Both the position numbers and the translations under genes were made by a program. Shown in pieces: positions 18,751 to 27,020 of a DNA stretch of 64,000 bases (its first letter is position 1; every line of letters begins with the position of its first letter). The stretch is from Parapedobacter pyrenivorans. Its GTDB lineage: Bacteria > Bacteroidota > Bacteroidia > Sphingobacteriales > Sphingobacteriaceae. Below the pieces are notes generated by a model. The model made no database searches. It was given only the letters and a program-made list of their open reading frames with translations, and was not told the DNA's origin. The stretch spans positions 2,034,718 to 2,098,717 of the forward strand of contig NZ_BMER01000001.1 in assembly GCF_014636865.1 (NCBI RefSeq). The letters run 5' to 3'.

Positions 18751-19521
18751 TCAATGTACTTCTATTTCCTTGAAAATTTTAGCATTTAGGTATTCGCGGT
18801 TCATTCGTGCAATATTAGTCAATTTAATGCCTACTGGGCACTCTGCTTCGCAAGCACCGGTATTGGTACAACTGCCGAAACCTTCTGCATCCATTTGCGC
18901 AACCATAGCCTGGGCCCGGCTGTATCGTTCGGTTTGTCCTTGCGGCAGCAGCGCATACTGCGATATTTTAGCCGAAACGAACAACATGGCCGAAGCATTT
19001 TTGCAGGCCGCCACGCATGCGCCGCAGCCGATACAGGTAGCGGATTCAAATGCCTCATCAGCTATTATCTTGGGAATCGGAATGACATTGGCATCGGGCA
19101 CTCCACCGGTATTCACATTGACATAACCACCGGCCTGTTGGATGCGGTCAAAAGCGGAACGATCTACGGCTAAATCCTTGATTACCGGAAAAGCTGCCGC
19201 GCGCCATGGCTCGATCACTACCGTTTGCCCATCGTGGAAACTACGCATATGTAATTGACACGTTGTGGTACCTTGTTTCGGTCCGTGGGGCCTGCCATTG
19301 ATGTGCAGGGAACACATCCCACAGATACCCTCTCTGCAATCGTGGTCAAAGTGGATAGGGTCTTCCCCCTTCCGCACCAAATCTTCGTTGACCACGTCCA
19401 GCATCTCTAGAAAGGACATGTCTGGTGATATACCATTGGCTTGGTAGGTTACAAATTTACCCCTGGTGTTGTCGTTTTTTTGGCGCCATACTTTCAGCGT
19501 CAGATTCATGTTTCCGCTCAT
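18751..19521 (-). CDS. sdhB: Succinate dehydrogenase/fumarate reductase iron-sulfur subunit
   Basis: SdhB carries electrons from the flavoprotein to the quinone through three Fe-S clusters. The 256 residues hold the 2Fe-2S ligands (CREGICGMC ... C), the 4Fe-4S set ([13 protein letters not shown]) and the 3Fe-4S set ([12 protein letters not shown]). It is the last gene of the sdhCAB operon. This long form, together with the single cytochrome b subunit, marks the type-B complex of Bacteroidota. A second possible start (MNLTLK) lies four codons in. Confidence 0.96.
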   Translation of the reverse strand: MSGNMNLTLKVWRQKNDNTRGKFVTYQANGISPDMSFLEMLDVVNEDLVRKGEDPIHFDHDCREGICGMCSLHINGRPHGPKQGTTTCQLHMRSFHDGQTVVIEPWRAAAFPVIKDLAVDRSAFDRIQQAGGYVNVNTGGVPDANVIPIPKIIADEAFESATCIGCGACVAACKNASAMLFVSAKISQYALLPQGQTERYSRAQAMVAQMDAEGFGSCTNTGACEAECPVGIKLTNIARMNREYLNAKIFKEIEVH

Positions 19522-19548
19522 GATTTTATGCTTTACACCCGTCGCTTT

Positions 19549-21480
19549 TTACTTATAGCTCCGTTGTGTCAATTTAACATTTTCGAATTCCAATACTTCT
19601 TTATGCAGTACTTCGGGTTGGTTGTCACCTTTATATTCCCAAGCAGACACATAGCTGAAGTTTTCGTCATCGCGTTTGGCTTCGCCTTCGTCGGTTTGGC
19701 TCTCTTCGCGGAAGTGGCCGCCACAGGATTCACGACGATTAAGTGCATCGTCTACCATTAACTCACCCAGCTCCAAGAAATCGGCAACACGGCCAGCTTT
19801 TTCGAGCGACTGATTCATTTCTTCATTTTCACCCAATACGGTCACGTCATTCCAGAACTCCTTGCGGAGCTCTTGTATAAGCCCCTTCGCTTTCGTAAGC
19901 CCGGCTTCATTGCGTGCCATGCCGCAGTACTCCCACATGATATGACCGAGCTTTTTATGGATATCATCCACCGTTTTATTCCCTTTGAGCGAGAGCAGCT
20001 TATGTACGCGCTCTTCTACCGCTTTGCGCGTGCTTTCGAAATTCGGATGGTTTTTGTCTACCGGGGCAAAGCCAAGCCCAGCCAGGTAATCACCAACGGT
20101 ATACGGTATAACGAAATATCCATCGGCAAGCCCCTGCATAAGGGCCGATGCGCCCAGTCGATTGGCGCCGTGGTCTGAGAAATTACACTCGCCCAGCGCG
20201 TACAATCCCGGTACACTCGTCATCAGATTATAATCTACCCATACGCCACCCATTGTGTAATGTACCGCCGGATAGATGCGCATCGGTTGCTTGTACGGAT
20301 TTTCATCCGTAATTTGGTAGTACATGTCAAATAAGTTGCCGTATTTAGCACGCACGGCATCTTCCCCCAGACGCTTAATCGCGTCTTCGAAATCGAGGAA
20401 TACGGCAACGCCCGAAGCTCCTACTCCACGGCCTTCATCGACTACCTCCTTGGCATTACGCGAGGCCACATCCCGGGGTACAAGATTGCCGAATGATGGA
20501 TATTTGCGTTCGAGGTAGTAATCGCGATCTTCCTCCTTGATATCCGCTATCTTCAGCTCTCCTTTACGGAGCCTTTGCGCGAGCTCGACGGTTTTAGGTA
20601 CCCAAACACGGCCATCGTTTCGTAACGATTCGGACATCAGCGTCAGCTTGGATTGGTGGTCGCCTGTTACCGGAATGCAGGTAGGGTGGATCTGTGTATA
20701 GCAGGGGTTTGCAAAGAGTGCCCCCCGTTTATGTGCACGCCACGAAGCGGTGACATTGCAGCCCATCGCGTTGGTTGACAGGAAAAATACGTTGCCATAA
20801 CCGCCCGTGCAGAGCAGCACCGCATGCCCTTCGTGAGACTCGATGGCTCCCGTAACCATGTTGCGGGTGATAATACCCCGAGCATGCCCATCGATGGTCA
20901 CCAAATCCAGCATCTCATGCCGGTTGTACATTTTTACAGTACCCTTATTGATCTGACGGTTCAATGCGGAGTAAGCACCGAGCAACAGCTGTTGTCCGGT
21001 TTGCCCCCGGGCATAGAACGTACGGGATACCTGGGCACCACCAAACGAACGGTTGTCGAGCAATCCACCGTATTCACGAGCGAATGGGACGCCTTGTGCC
21101 ACGCATTGGTCGATGATATTTACCGACACCTCGGCCAGACGGTGTACATTGGCCTCACGGGAGCGGTAGTCACCCCCTTTAATGGTGTCATAAAACAGCC
21201 GGAATACGCTGTCGCCATCATTTTGATAGTTCTTGGCAGCATTGATTCCGCCTTGGGCAGCGATCGAGTGCGCCCGCCGCGGGCTATCTTGGTAGCAAAA
21301 TGCCTTGACATTGTAGCCGAGCTCCGCCAGTGATGCAGCGGCAGATGATCCTGCCAGCCCCGTGCCCACAACGATGATGGTATATTTCCGCTTATTGGCG
21401 GGATTGACCAATTTAAGGTTAAACTTATGTTTCGACCATTTTTCGGCCAGCGGCCCAACAGGTACTTTTGAATCTAACAT
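19549..21480 (-). CDS. sdhA: Succinate dehydrogenase/fumarate reductase flavoprotein subunit
   Basis: SdhA oxidises succinate to fumarate with a covalently bound FAD at the cytoplasmic face of the membrane complex. The 643-residue protein has the FAD-binding [19 protein letters not shown] (about 37-55), the flavin-attachment region [15 protein letters not shown] with its histidine, the active-site HPTCIP and a capping-domain [15 protein letters not shown], plus the C-terminal [21 protein letters not shown]. It lies between sdhC and sdhB with short gaps. Standard length for the type-B complex. Confidence 0.97.
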   Translation of the reverse strand: MLDSKVPVGPLAEKWSKHKFNLKLVNPANKRKYTIIVVGTGLAGSSAAASLAELGYNVKAFCYQDSPRRAHSIAAQGGINAAKNYQNDGDSVFRLFYDTIKGGDYRSREANVHRLAEVSVNIIDQCVAQGVPFAREYGGLLDNRSFGGAQVSRTFYARGQTGQQLLLGAYSALNRQINKGTVKMYNRHEMLDLVTIDGHARGIITRNMVTGAIESHEGHAVLLCTGGYGNVFFLSTNAMGCNVTASWRAHKRGALFANPCYTQIHPTCIPVTGDHQSKLTLMSESLRNDGRVWVPKTVELAQRLRKGELKIADIKEEDRDYYLERKYPSFGNLVPRDVASRNAKEVVDEGRGVGASGVAVFLDFEDAIKRLGEDAVRAKYGNLFDMYYQITDENPYKQPMRIYPAVHYTMGGVWVDYNLMTSVPGLYALGECNFSDHGANRLGASALMQGLADGYFVIPYTVGDYLAGLGFAPVDKNHPNFESTRKAVEERVHKLLSLKGNKTVDDIHKKLGHIMWEYCGMARNEAGLTKAKGLIQELRKEFWNDVTVLGENEEMNQSLEKAGRVADFLELGELMVDDALNRRESCGGHFREESQTDEGEAKRDDENFSYVSAWEYKGDNQPEVLHKEVLEFENVKLTQRSYK

Positions 21481-21539
21481 ATGATGACGTCTGTTATATC
21501 AGTGCGCCCAGCGAGCGATACGCCTGCGCCAGAAATAGC

Positions 21540-22313
21540 TTAATTAGAAAGATAAAAATACACCGGCATGGCAGCGAACCCAATAGGGATAGCTACCCCG
21601 AAAAACCAGATGCCCACAAAGCGGATGATGGGTGCATATTTTTTATGATCCCATCCCAAGGTCTGGAATGCACTTTTGAATCCGTGGATAAGGTGGAAGG
21701 AAAGCGCAGCCATGGAAACCACATATAGCGCCACCCAATACCATTCTTTGAAAGTAAATGCAACCTGCTTATATAAATCGCGGGCCTTAGTGATTGCCAC
21801 CCCATTGTCCACATATTCCATGTAATCGGTAAACTCGCCGGCCACCAATTCCGTGGCGGTCGTTTTGTTAGTATTCAAGTCCGTCCGATATTCGATATAA
21901 GGGACCTGATCGTTGTGGAACTTCCACCAGAACTGACTCATGTGCGTGACAATGAATACCAATAGCACCGTACCCAAAATGCCCATATTACGTGAATTCC
22001 AGGAACTGTTAGCCGAACCACGGTATACTGCATAGCCTACCGGCCTCGCTTTCTTGTTGTGGATGGTCAGCACCAGCGCATAGATGGCATGGATGACAAT
22101 AGACGTGTATAACAAATAGGAGACGATTTTGATCGGAGTGAAGTGGGTCATGAAATAGGCATACTCATTGAAAGCCTTGCCCTGGTCGTTGTAGAATAAT
22201 TGCAGATTTCCGATGAGGTGGACAATCAGAAATGAACATAAAAACAGACCTGTCAGACTCATGATTAGCTTCTTTCCAAGCGTTGAAAAAAGCAGAGGTT
22301 TGGACTTACTCAT
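21540..22313 (-). CDS. sdhC: Succinate dehydrogenase cytochrome b subunit
   Basis: The single membrane anchor of the type-B complex carries two hemes b and the quinone site. Its 257 residues form about five helices with histidines placed for heme binding (FLIVHLIGN, SIVIHAIYAL, FIVTHMSQFWWKFHN, FHLIHGFKSAFQTLG). It is the first gene of sdhCAB, and the outer-membrane-barrel gene upstream has its own terminator between. The operon supplies both the citric-acid cycle and respiration. Confidence 0.95.
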   Translation of the reverse strand: MSKSKPLLFSTLGKKLIMSLTGLFLCSFLIVHLIGNLQLFYNDQGKAFNEYAYFMTHFTPIKIVSYLLYTSIVIHAIYALVLTIHNKKARPVGYAVYRGSANSSWNSRNMGILGTVLLVFIVTHMSQFWWKFHNDQVPYIEYRTDLNTNKTTATELVAGEFTDYMEYVDNGVAITKARDLYKQVAFTFKEWYWVALYVVSMAALSFHLIHGFKSAFQTLGWDHKKYAPIIRFVGIWFFGVAIPIGFAAMPVYFYLSN

Positions 22314-22341
22314 TCTCCTCGATTATTTTAATTTTGGTAAG

Positions 22342-22349
22342 CAAATCTA
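22342..22349 (-). promoter_or_regulatory. Probable -7 box of the sdhCAB promoter
   Basis: On the minus strand TAGATTTG matches TAnnTTTG exactly, about 28 bases before the sdhC ATG. The -33 position has no good TTG, so it may need an activator. The plus strand reads GGTAAGCAAA (22336-22345) across this box, a match to the 11-bp repeat unit found at 23258. Confidence 0.35.
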
Positions 22350-22425
22350 CCAATTGATTTAATACCGTTGAAGATAAACAAGGAAAATCATTAATTTAGA
22401 ACTGTTCTAAGTTTCTGTCAAAAAA

Positions 22426-22458
22426 AAGCGTCACGCCTATCTTTAAGGCGTGACGCTT
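22426..22458 (-). terminator. Intrinsic terminator of the outer-membrane barrel gene
   Basis: Thirteen bases (22426-22438) pair perfectly with 22446-22458 around a 7-base loop, followed on the minus strand by a run of T. It lies 34 bases after the stop of the 22493-23089 gene and separates that gene from the sdh operon. Confidence 0.9.
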
Positions 22459-22492
22459 GATGGGATAATGTATTGTGTTTCCCGGAATAATT

Positions 22493-23089
22493 TTAGAATA
22501 GCCGATAGCCTACTCCGATAGTCCAGAGATTTACTTTCTGTGGTGCGGCGTCGTTTTTGCTTAACTCGCTCAATCCATGTTCATAACGCGCATCAATGCG
22601 GAAATTACTGATGTCGAGGCCAAGACCACCTGTCACCGCCCAAGCTTGGTTTTTATATTCACTGAATTCAGGAACCTGTGCCAATGCATCACCGATATTT
22701 TTATCGACAACAAATGATACAACAGGGCCTGCAACGATACGTAATCCGGCAGGGCCTAAGCCAATGCGGGTACCCAAGAGCAATGGAAGATCTAATGAAG
22801 TAAAGGTCACTTTACCTTCTTCATTTTCTTCGACCAATTTCGCTTCAGAACTCTTCCCCGTCAAATAAAGCTCAGGTTGGAAGTGCACTCCCGCACCGCC
22901 GATGCGTGCCCATACACCCGCTTGATAGCCCGTACGCGTACTTGCATCCAACCAATTGCCATCTTCCGACTTTAAGTTTGAAAAGTTAAGACCAGCTTTG
23001 ACACCAAACTGGAAACTAGGTAGCAGCTGCGCATTTGCCCCTAAAATAGTTGATGTTACTAATAAAACAACGATAAGGTACTTTTTCAT
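22493..23089 (-). CDS. Outer-membrane beta-barrel protein (porin-like)
   Basis: The product is a 198-residue protein with a signal peptide ending at about residue 20 (ILGANAQ). The rest has the alternating strand pattern of an eight-stranded barrel of the OMP_b-brl_2/PorT-like type: FQFGVKAGLNFSNL, YQAGVWARIGGAGVHFQPELYL, LDLPLLLGTRIGLGPAGLRI, and the C-terminal WTIGVGYRLF ending in an aromatic residue, as outer-membrane insertion requires. It is a single gene with its own terminator. Function probably structural or transport; no ligand known. Confidence 0.88.
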   Translation of the reverse strand: MKKYLIVVLLVTSTILGANAQLLPSFQFGVKAGLNFSNLKSEDGNWLDASTRTGYQAGVWARIGGAGVHFQPELYLTGKSSEAKLVEENEEGKVTFTSLDLPLLLGTRIGLGPAGLRIVAGPVVSFVVDKNIGDALAQVPEFSEYKNQAWAVTGGLGLDISNFRIDARYEHGLSELSKNDAAPQKVNLWTIGVGYRLF

Positions 23090-23230
23090 GACATATTATT
23101 TTTTAGCGTTTAATGTTGGGCTCTTAAATGCCCTGTGGAGACAACAGCAAAATTCAAGCCGAAATTGTCGCTAGACGTCGCTTAGGATGTATCTGGGCCT
23201 CATTTGGGGTTTTATTATGCTTGGTTTAGG

Positions 23231-23422
23231 GTTTACTTACCTTTCATTTACCACGTTGGTAAGCAAAAGGTAAGGAATAGGTAAGGAATAGGTAAAGAAT
23301 AGGTAAGCAAAAGGTAAAGAACAGGTAAGGAAATGGTAAGGAACCGGTATAGAAAAAGTAACGGAAGACTAAAGAAGCACTAGGGGAGTGGTAAGCAACA
23401 GGTAATGTTCTGGTAAGCTACA
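23231..23422 (+). repeat. Array of fifteen 11-bp repeats plus two inverted units
   Basis: The gap 23090-23483 has no gene. It holds fifteen 11-bp units in perfect register from 23258 to 23422, consensus GGTAAGGAAYA (units 1-9 and 13 match best, 10-12 and 14 are worn). Two units in the opposite orientation precede them (23231-23241 and 23242-23252) across a 5-base spacer (acgtt). The inverted and first direct units can fold into a 17-bp imperfect hairpin. All three forward frames contain TAA, so it is not coding. The 11-bp period is about one helical turn, so the units face the same side of the DNA. It ends 13 bases before the -33 box of the CsbD-like gene. Confidence 0.85.
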
Positions 23423-23435
23423 CCAATCAATAAAC

Positions 23436-23466
23436 TTGTACATCAGGGCAACTTTAGCTAAATTTG
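23436..23466 (+). promoter_or_regulatory. Promoter of the CsbD-like gene
   Basis: TTG (23436-23438), 20 bases, then TAAATTTG (23459-23466) match the Bacteroidota -33/-7 consensus. The stretch GCAACTTTAGCTAAATTTG (23448-23466) is nearly identical to that before superoxide dismutase. Confidence 0.7.
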
Positions 23467-23483
23467 CCGCAAATCAATGGCAT

Positions 23484-23699
23484 ATGGCAGACATCAAGAT
23501 GACTTCCGACGAATGGGAAATATTGAAACAAAAGTTTCGCCGTAAATATAATCACCTTTCGGATCATGACCTGGCTTTTGAACAGGGTAAAGAAGAAGAG
23601 CTGATCGGCCGTTTGGCCCAACGTGTGAAGCGCAAACGTGACTACGTCGTGTTCACGTTAAAAAAAGGACTGGCGGATTTGGAAAGTAATCGGCTTTAA
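23484..23699 (+). CDS. CsbD-like general stress protein
   Basis: This small charged protein of 71 residues starts at the ATG at 23484 (MADIKMT), directly after a good promoter. The pattern W-x2-LK-x-KF-x2-KY-x2-L-x-D-x-DL-x3-QGKEEELIGRL matches the CsbD family, small helical proteins made in stress (a role known from Bacillus). The C-terminal half (KRKRDYVVFTLKKGL) is more basic than usual. It shares a promoter element with superoxide dismutase and has the 11-bp repeat array upstream. Confidence 0.7.
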   Translation: MADIKMTSDEWEILKQKFRRKYNHLSDHDLAFEQGKEEELIGRLAQRVKRKRDYVVFTLKKGLADLESNRL

Positions 23700-23708
23700 T
23701 ACGTGTTG

Positions 23709-24044
23709 ATGGATGTAATCTCTTGGCATGACTTTGAGAAGGTCGAGTTGCGTGCCGGAACGATTATCGATGTCGAGGCGTTCCCGAAAGCTCGGAAACC
23801 GGCCTTTAAACTGCGGATCGATTTCGGACCGATTGGCATCAGGCAAAGCAGTGCGCAAATCACCAAGCACTATACCGAGGAAGAATTGCTTGGCAAGCAG
23901 GTCATCTGCGTAGTCAATTTCCCCCAGAAGCAGATCGCCGATTTCATGTCTGAATGCTTGGTTACGGGATTTGCGGATAGCAATGGAGAAATTGTGCTCA
24001 GCACTGTGGAACGCAATGTACCCAATGGCGCGAAGCTGATTTGA
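23709..24044 (+). CDS. csaA: tRNA-binding domain protein, CsaA-like
   Basis: This protein of about 111 residues consists of one tRNA-binding (OB-fold) domain like CsaA and the C-terminus of methionyl-tRNA synthetase: [71 protein letters not shown]. CsaA has chaperone-like activity and may help protein export in Bacillus; the role here is inferred. The ATG at 23709 is chosen over the GTG at 23703. It follows the CsbD-like gene after nine bases, so it is probably co-transcribed. Confidence 0.93.
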   Translation: MDVISWHDFEKVELRAGTIIDVEAFPKARKPAFKLRIDFGPIGIRQSSAQITKHYTEEELLGKQVICVVNFPQKQIADFMSECLVTGFADSNGEIVLSTVERNVPNGAKLI

Positions 24045-24069
24045 ACAATTGTACTAGTTCTTATCCAAC

Positions 24070-24540
24070 ATGAAATACGTCAACTTTGAAGATGCCGGCG
24101 ATGCCATTTCGGATGAGGTGTATATGAAGGAGGCCCTCAACGAAGCGCATAAAGCGCTGGAGCAGGATGAGGTGCCCATCGGTGCGGTTATTGTCTCGGG
24201 AGGCCGGATTATTGGGCGCGGGCACAACCTTACTGAACGATTGAATGACGTGACGGCACATGCGGAGATGCAGGCCTTTACGGCTGCGGCAAATTATATC
24301 GGCGGGAAGTACTTGCGCGATTGCACGTTGTACGTCACCATCGAGCCTTGTGTCATGTGCGCAGGGGCAGCCTATTGGACACAAATCAGCCGGGTAGTAT
24401 TTGGGGCTCGGGATGAAAAAAGAGGCTTTTCGACGATAGGGAGTAGGTTGCTGCACCCCAAGACGACTGTGGTAAATGGTGTTTTAGAGCGAGAGTGCGC
24501 GGAACTTGTATCGTCATTTTTCCGTAATAAACGGGGGTAG
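24070..24540 (+). CDS. tadA: tRNA-specific adenosine deaminase/nucleoside deaminase
   Basis: The product is a 156-residue zinc-dependent deaminase. The catalytic HAE (H64, E66) and the zinc ligands in PCVMC (C94, C97) are present, with the family's VPIGAVIV and GARDEKRG. TadA deaminates A34 of tRNA-Arg to inosine, which is essential in most bacteria. A related guanine or cytosine deaminase cannot be excluded. It follows csaA after 25 bases on the same strand. Confidence 0.9.
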   Translation: MKYVNFEDAGDAISDEVYMKEALNEAHKALEQDEVPIGAVIVSGGRIIGRGHNLTERLNDVTAHAEMQAFTAAANYIGGKYLRDCTLYVTIEPCVMCAGAAYWTQISRVVFGARDEKRGFSTIGSRLLHPKTTVVNGVLERECAELVSSFFRNKRG

Positions 24541-24638
24541 CTAATGATTTGAATCGATCGCTCAAACAAAACAACTCCCTCAATCGTTATACTATGCCAG
24601 CGTTGCCGCTTTTTAGTGGCCGGTGACAGATGGAGTGG

Positions 24639-24669
24639 TTGCATTTATCTGCAACTTTAGCTAAGTTTG
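24639..24669 (+). promoter_or_regulatory. Promoter of superoxide dismutase
   Basis: TTG (24639-24641), 20 bases, then TAAGTTTG (24662-24669). The block GCAACTTTAGCTAAGTTTG (24651-24669) differs by one base from that before the CsbD-like gene. Confidence 0.75.
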
Positions 24670-24712
24670 TCCAACAGTAATTATTAATTTTTAATTTAAA
24701 ACAATACATATT

Positions 24713-25321
24713 ATGGCTTTTGAATTACCGGCGTTACCCTACGCCACAGATGCATTGGAACCTCATATCGATAAAGAAACCATGGAAATCCACCATGGTA
24801 AGCACCATCAGGCCTACGTAGACAACCTCAATAAAGCAATCGCTGGCACTGATGCGGAAAACCAGACCATTGAGGAAATCTGCGCAACTATTTCGAAATA
24901 CCCTGCTGCTGTACGCAACAACGGAGGTGGACATTACAATCACTCGTTGTTTTGGACCATTTTGTCAGCGAATGGTGGTGGTACTCCAACCGGCGACTTA
25001 GCTACTGCAATTGATGAAACCTTCGGTTCATTCGATGAACTGAAAAAGAAACTGCAGGAAGCCGGTGCTACCCGTTTCGGATCAGGTTGGGCCTGGTTGG
25101 TCGTGGATGGTTCAGGAAAGCTGCAAGTGACTTCGACAGCCAACCAAGATAACCCGTTGTTTGACATCGCTGAAGTAAAAGGTACCCCTATTTTGGGTAT
25201 CGACGTGTGGGAACACGCCTATTACCTGAAGTACCAGAACAAACGTCCGGGATATTTGGAGGCAATTTTCAATGTAATCGATTGGAACGCTGTCGCCAAG
25301 CGCTATGCAGACGCAAAATAA
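24713..25321 (+). CDS. sod: Superoxide dismutase (Fe/Mn)
   Basis: The enzyme turns superoxide into oxygen and hydrogen peroxide in the cytoplasm. The 202-residue protein has the first ligand in [13 protein letters not shown] (H27), the second in [10 protein letters not shown], and the Asp and His ligands in [11 protein letters not shown], plus WAWLV. Length is usual. It is a single gene with its own promoter and a strong terminator just downstream. Metal choice (iron, manganese or either) cannot be read with certainty. Confidence 0.96.
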   Translation: MAFELPALPYATDALEPHIDKETMEIHHGKHHQAYVDNLNKAIAGTDAENQTIEEICATISKYPAAVRNNGGGHYNHSLFWTILSANGGGTPTGDLATAIDETFGSFDELKKKLQEAGATRFGSGWAWLVVDGSGKLQVTSTANQDNPLFDIAEVKGTPILGIDVWEHAYYLKYQNKRPGYLEAIFNVIDWNAVAKRYADAK

Positions 25322-25360
25322 TAACTAACGGACAACGTCCCGAGAGGGGTTAATTAAAAA

Positions 25361-25395
25361 GGCGGCAATGCACGGCGGTGCGGGCCGCTTTTTTT
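25361..25395 (+). terminator. Intrinsic terminator of superoxide dismutase
   Basis: GCGGC (25362-25366) pairs with GCCGC (25384-25388), with an inner GCAC/GTGC stem (25370-25373 and 25378-25381), followed by seven T. It lies about 40 bases after the stop. Confidence 0.9.
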
Positions 25396-25441
25396 GGTCC
25401 AGATCACCGCTAGAGATCATAATCCTCCATATTTTACATAT

Positions 25442-26440
25442 ATGAAAGCAATTGTCCTTCACGGGATTCAAGAACCGTTGATGATGAGTGAAGTGCCTAT
25501 CCCCGCATTACGGCCGGATGAGGCGTTGGTGCGTGTCAAAGCGGCGGCTTTCAACCGGCGTGATTGGTGGATACGGCAGGGCAAGTACGGAGGGTTAAAG
25601 TTTCCCATTGTACTGGGTTCGGACGGTGCGGGCATCGCGGAACAGGTAGGCGCCCATCACCACAGTAGTTGGATTGGCCGCGAGGTGATAATCAATCCAT
25701 CCTTGGCGTGGGGCGAATCGGAAGCCTTTCAAGGGCAGGCTTTTCAGATATTGGGACTGCCCCAGGATGGCACTTTTGCTGAATATGTACGCGTGCCCGT
25801 AGCCAACTTACACGAAAAGCCGGCCCACCTCTCGTTTGAAGAGGCGGCGGCATTGCCACTGGGTGGACTTACCGCCTATCGCGCGCTCTTTAGCCGTGCT
25901 GCCTTGAAAGCGGGCGAAAGGGTGTTGGTGGCGGGTGTTGGAGGCGGAGTGGCTACGTTTGCCCTGCAATGGGCTGCCCATGCTGGTGCAGCGGTGTACG
26001 TCACATCCGGTACAGCAGCCAAGATTGAAAAAGCAGTAACCATCGGAGCTAAAGACGGTGCGTTGTATACGGATGACAATTGGCGGCAGCAGCTACAGGA
26101 GAAAGCGGGTGGTTTTGACGTCATTGTAGATAGCGCGCTAGGAGAAGGGTTTGCCCAGCACCTCGACTTGGCTAATCCAGGAGGAAGGATTGTTTTTTTT
26201 GGTGGAACTGCCGGTAACATTCCTGCATTGAATGCTCGAAAAATATTCTGGAAGCAACTTTCTTTATTAGGCACCACCATGGGGTCGCCCGCAGATTTTG
26301 CCGATATGCTGGCTTTTGTGAATCAACACGGCATCAAGCCCGTCATCGATAGCATTTATCCGTTGGAAGATGCAGAACGTGCATTGCGTCTAATGGATAA
26401 TTCGGCCCAATTTGGTAAAATCGTCCTGAGAATTGCATAG
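25442..26440 (+). CDS. Zinc-type alcohol dehydrogenase/quinone oxidoreductase (MDR family)
   Basis: A 332-residue protein of the medium-chain dehydrogenase family, with an N-terminal GroES-like fold (about 1-130, FNRRDWWIRQGKYG, VLGSDGAGI) and a Rossmann domain with GVGGGVATFALQWA (about 165-180). The family reduces quinones or enones with NADPH. The cysteines that bind structural zinc in true alcohol dehydrogenases are missing, as in the quinone reductase branch. The start is set at ATG 25442 (MKAIVLHG). It follows the sod terminator. Substrate unknown. Confidence 0.88.
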   Translation: MKAIVLHGIQEPLMMSEVPIPALRPDEALVRVKAAAFNRRDWWIRQGKYGGLKFPIVLGSDGAGIAEQVGAHHHSSWIGREVIINPSLAWGESEAFQGQAFQILGLPQDGTFAEYVRVPVANLHEKPAHLSFEEAAALPLGGLTAYRALFSRAALKAGERVLVAGVGGGVATFALQWAAHAGAAVYVTSGTAAKIEKAVTIGAKDGALYTDDNWRQQLQEKAGGFDVIVDSALGEGFAQHLDLANPGGRIVFFGGTAGNIPALNARKIFWKQLSLLGTTMGSPADFADMLAFVNQHGIKPVIDSIYPLEDAERALRLMDNSAQFGKIVLRIA

Positions 26441-26531
26441 TCTTGGTAGCACGATGCGGTATGCAGCTTGCGCGCATAGCTGGAGAAGTTCAATCAAGTA
26501 TTCAAAAAGTCATTGAGGAAAAAATGATCAG

Positions 26532-26975
26532 CTAGCGCTTGTAAAAAATATAGTCCGTAACCAACGGTTCTATTCCGTTCTGTCTGAAAAGTAGTGCTAG
26601 CTGCCCTCGGTGGTAGGTAGAATGGTTGACTATATGGAATAAGAGGTCGTGAACGCTGTTGGTAAAAGGTTGGCCGCCACTCGTCTTGTATGCAATTTCG
26701 TTGCCTAGATCAATAGTATCAAGAACAGTCAACGTTACCTCGTAGTTATTCCGATCAATCTCCGCGAACTCGGTTTCCGGGCGGGTTTCCCAAACTGTAC
26801 AGCCCATTGGTCGCCCCAAAATCCGATTGTTCCATATTTGGTGTGCATTCAATATATGGCTGAATAGTGTTGCTGACTTGGTGTCAATCGTCGCAGATTC
26901 CCGATCAAAGATACTTGCCAATTGTTGGTTGCAATGGAAACCATACGCGAATAGTTCTTCAAAAAAAGTTTTCAT
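26532..26975 (-). CDS. DinB family protein
   Basis: This 147-residue protein folds as the DinB/YfiT four-helix bundle. Three metal-binding histidines are expected; visible candidates are the histidine of SHILNAHQIWNNRI near residue 42 and the C-terminal HIVNHSTYHRGQLALLFRQ (about 113-131). Members include mycothiol- and bacillithiol-dependent transferases and many of unknown role. It is a single gene between the quinone reductase and a glycoside hydrolase. Confidence 0.88.
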   Translation of the reverse strand: MKTFFEELFAYGFHCNQQLASIFDRESATIDTKSATLFSHILNAHQIWNNRILGRPMGCTVWETRPETEFAEIDRNNYEVTLTVLDTIDLGNEIAYKTSGGQPFTNSVHDLLFHIVNHSTYHRGQLALLFRQNGIEPLVTDYIFYKR

Positions 26976-27020
26976 ATTTTTTCCTGTTTATCACAATGCT
27001 ATAAAAAAGAGCAACCGGTA

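Noticed and set aside
23258-23422. The 11-bp array as a CRISPR or a repeat protein gene
   Set aside because: Units are only 11 bp with no spacers, no cas genes are nearby, and TAA occurs in every forward frame.
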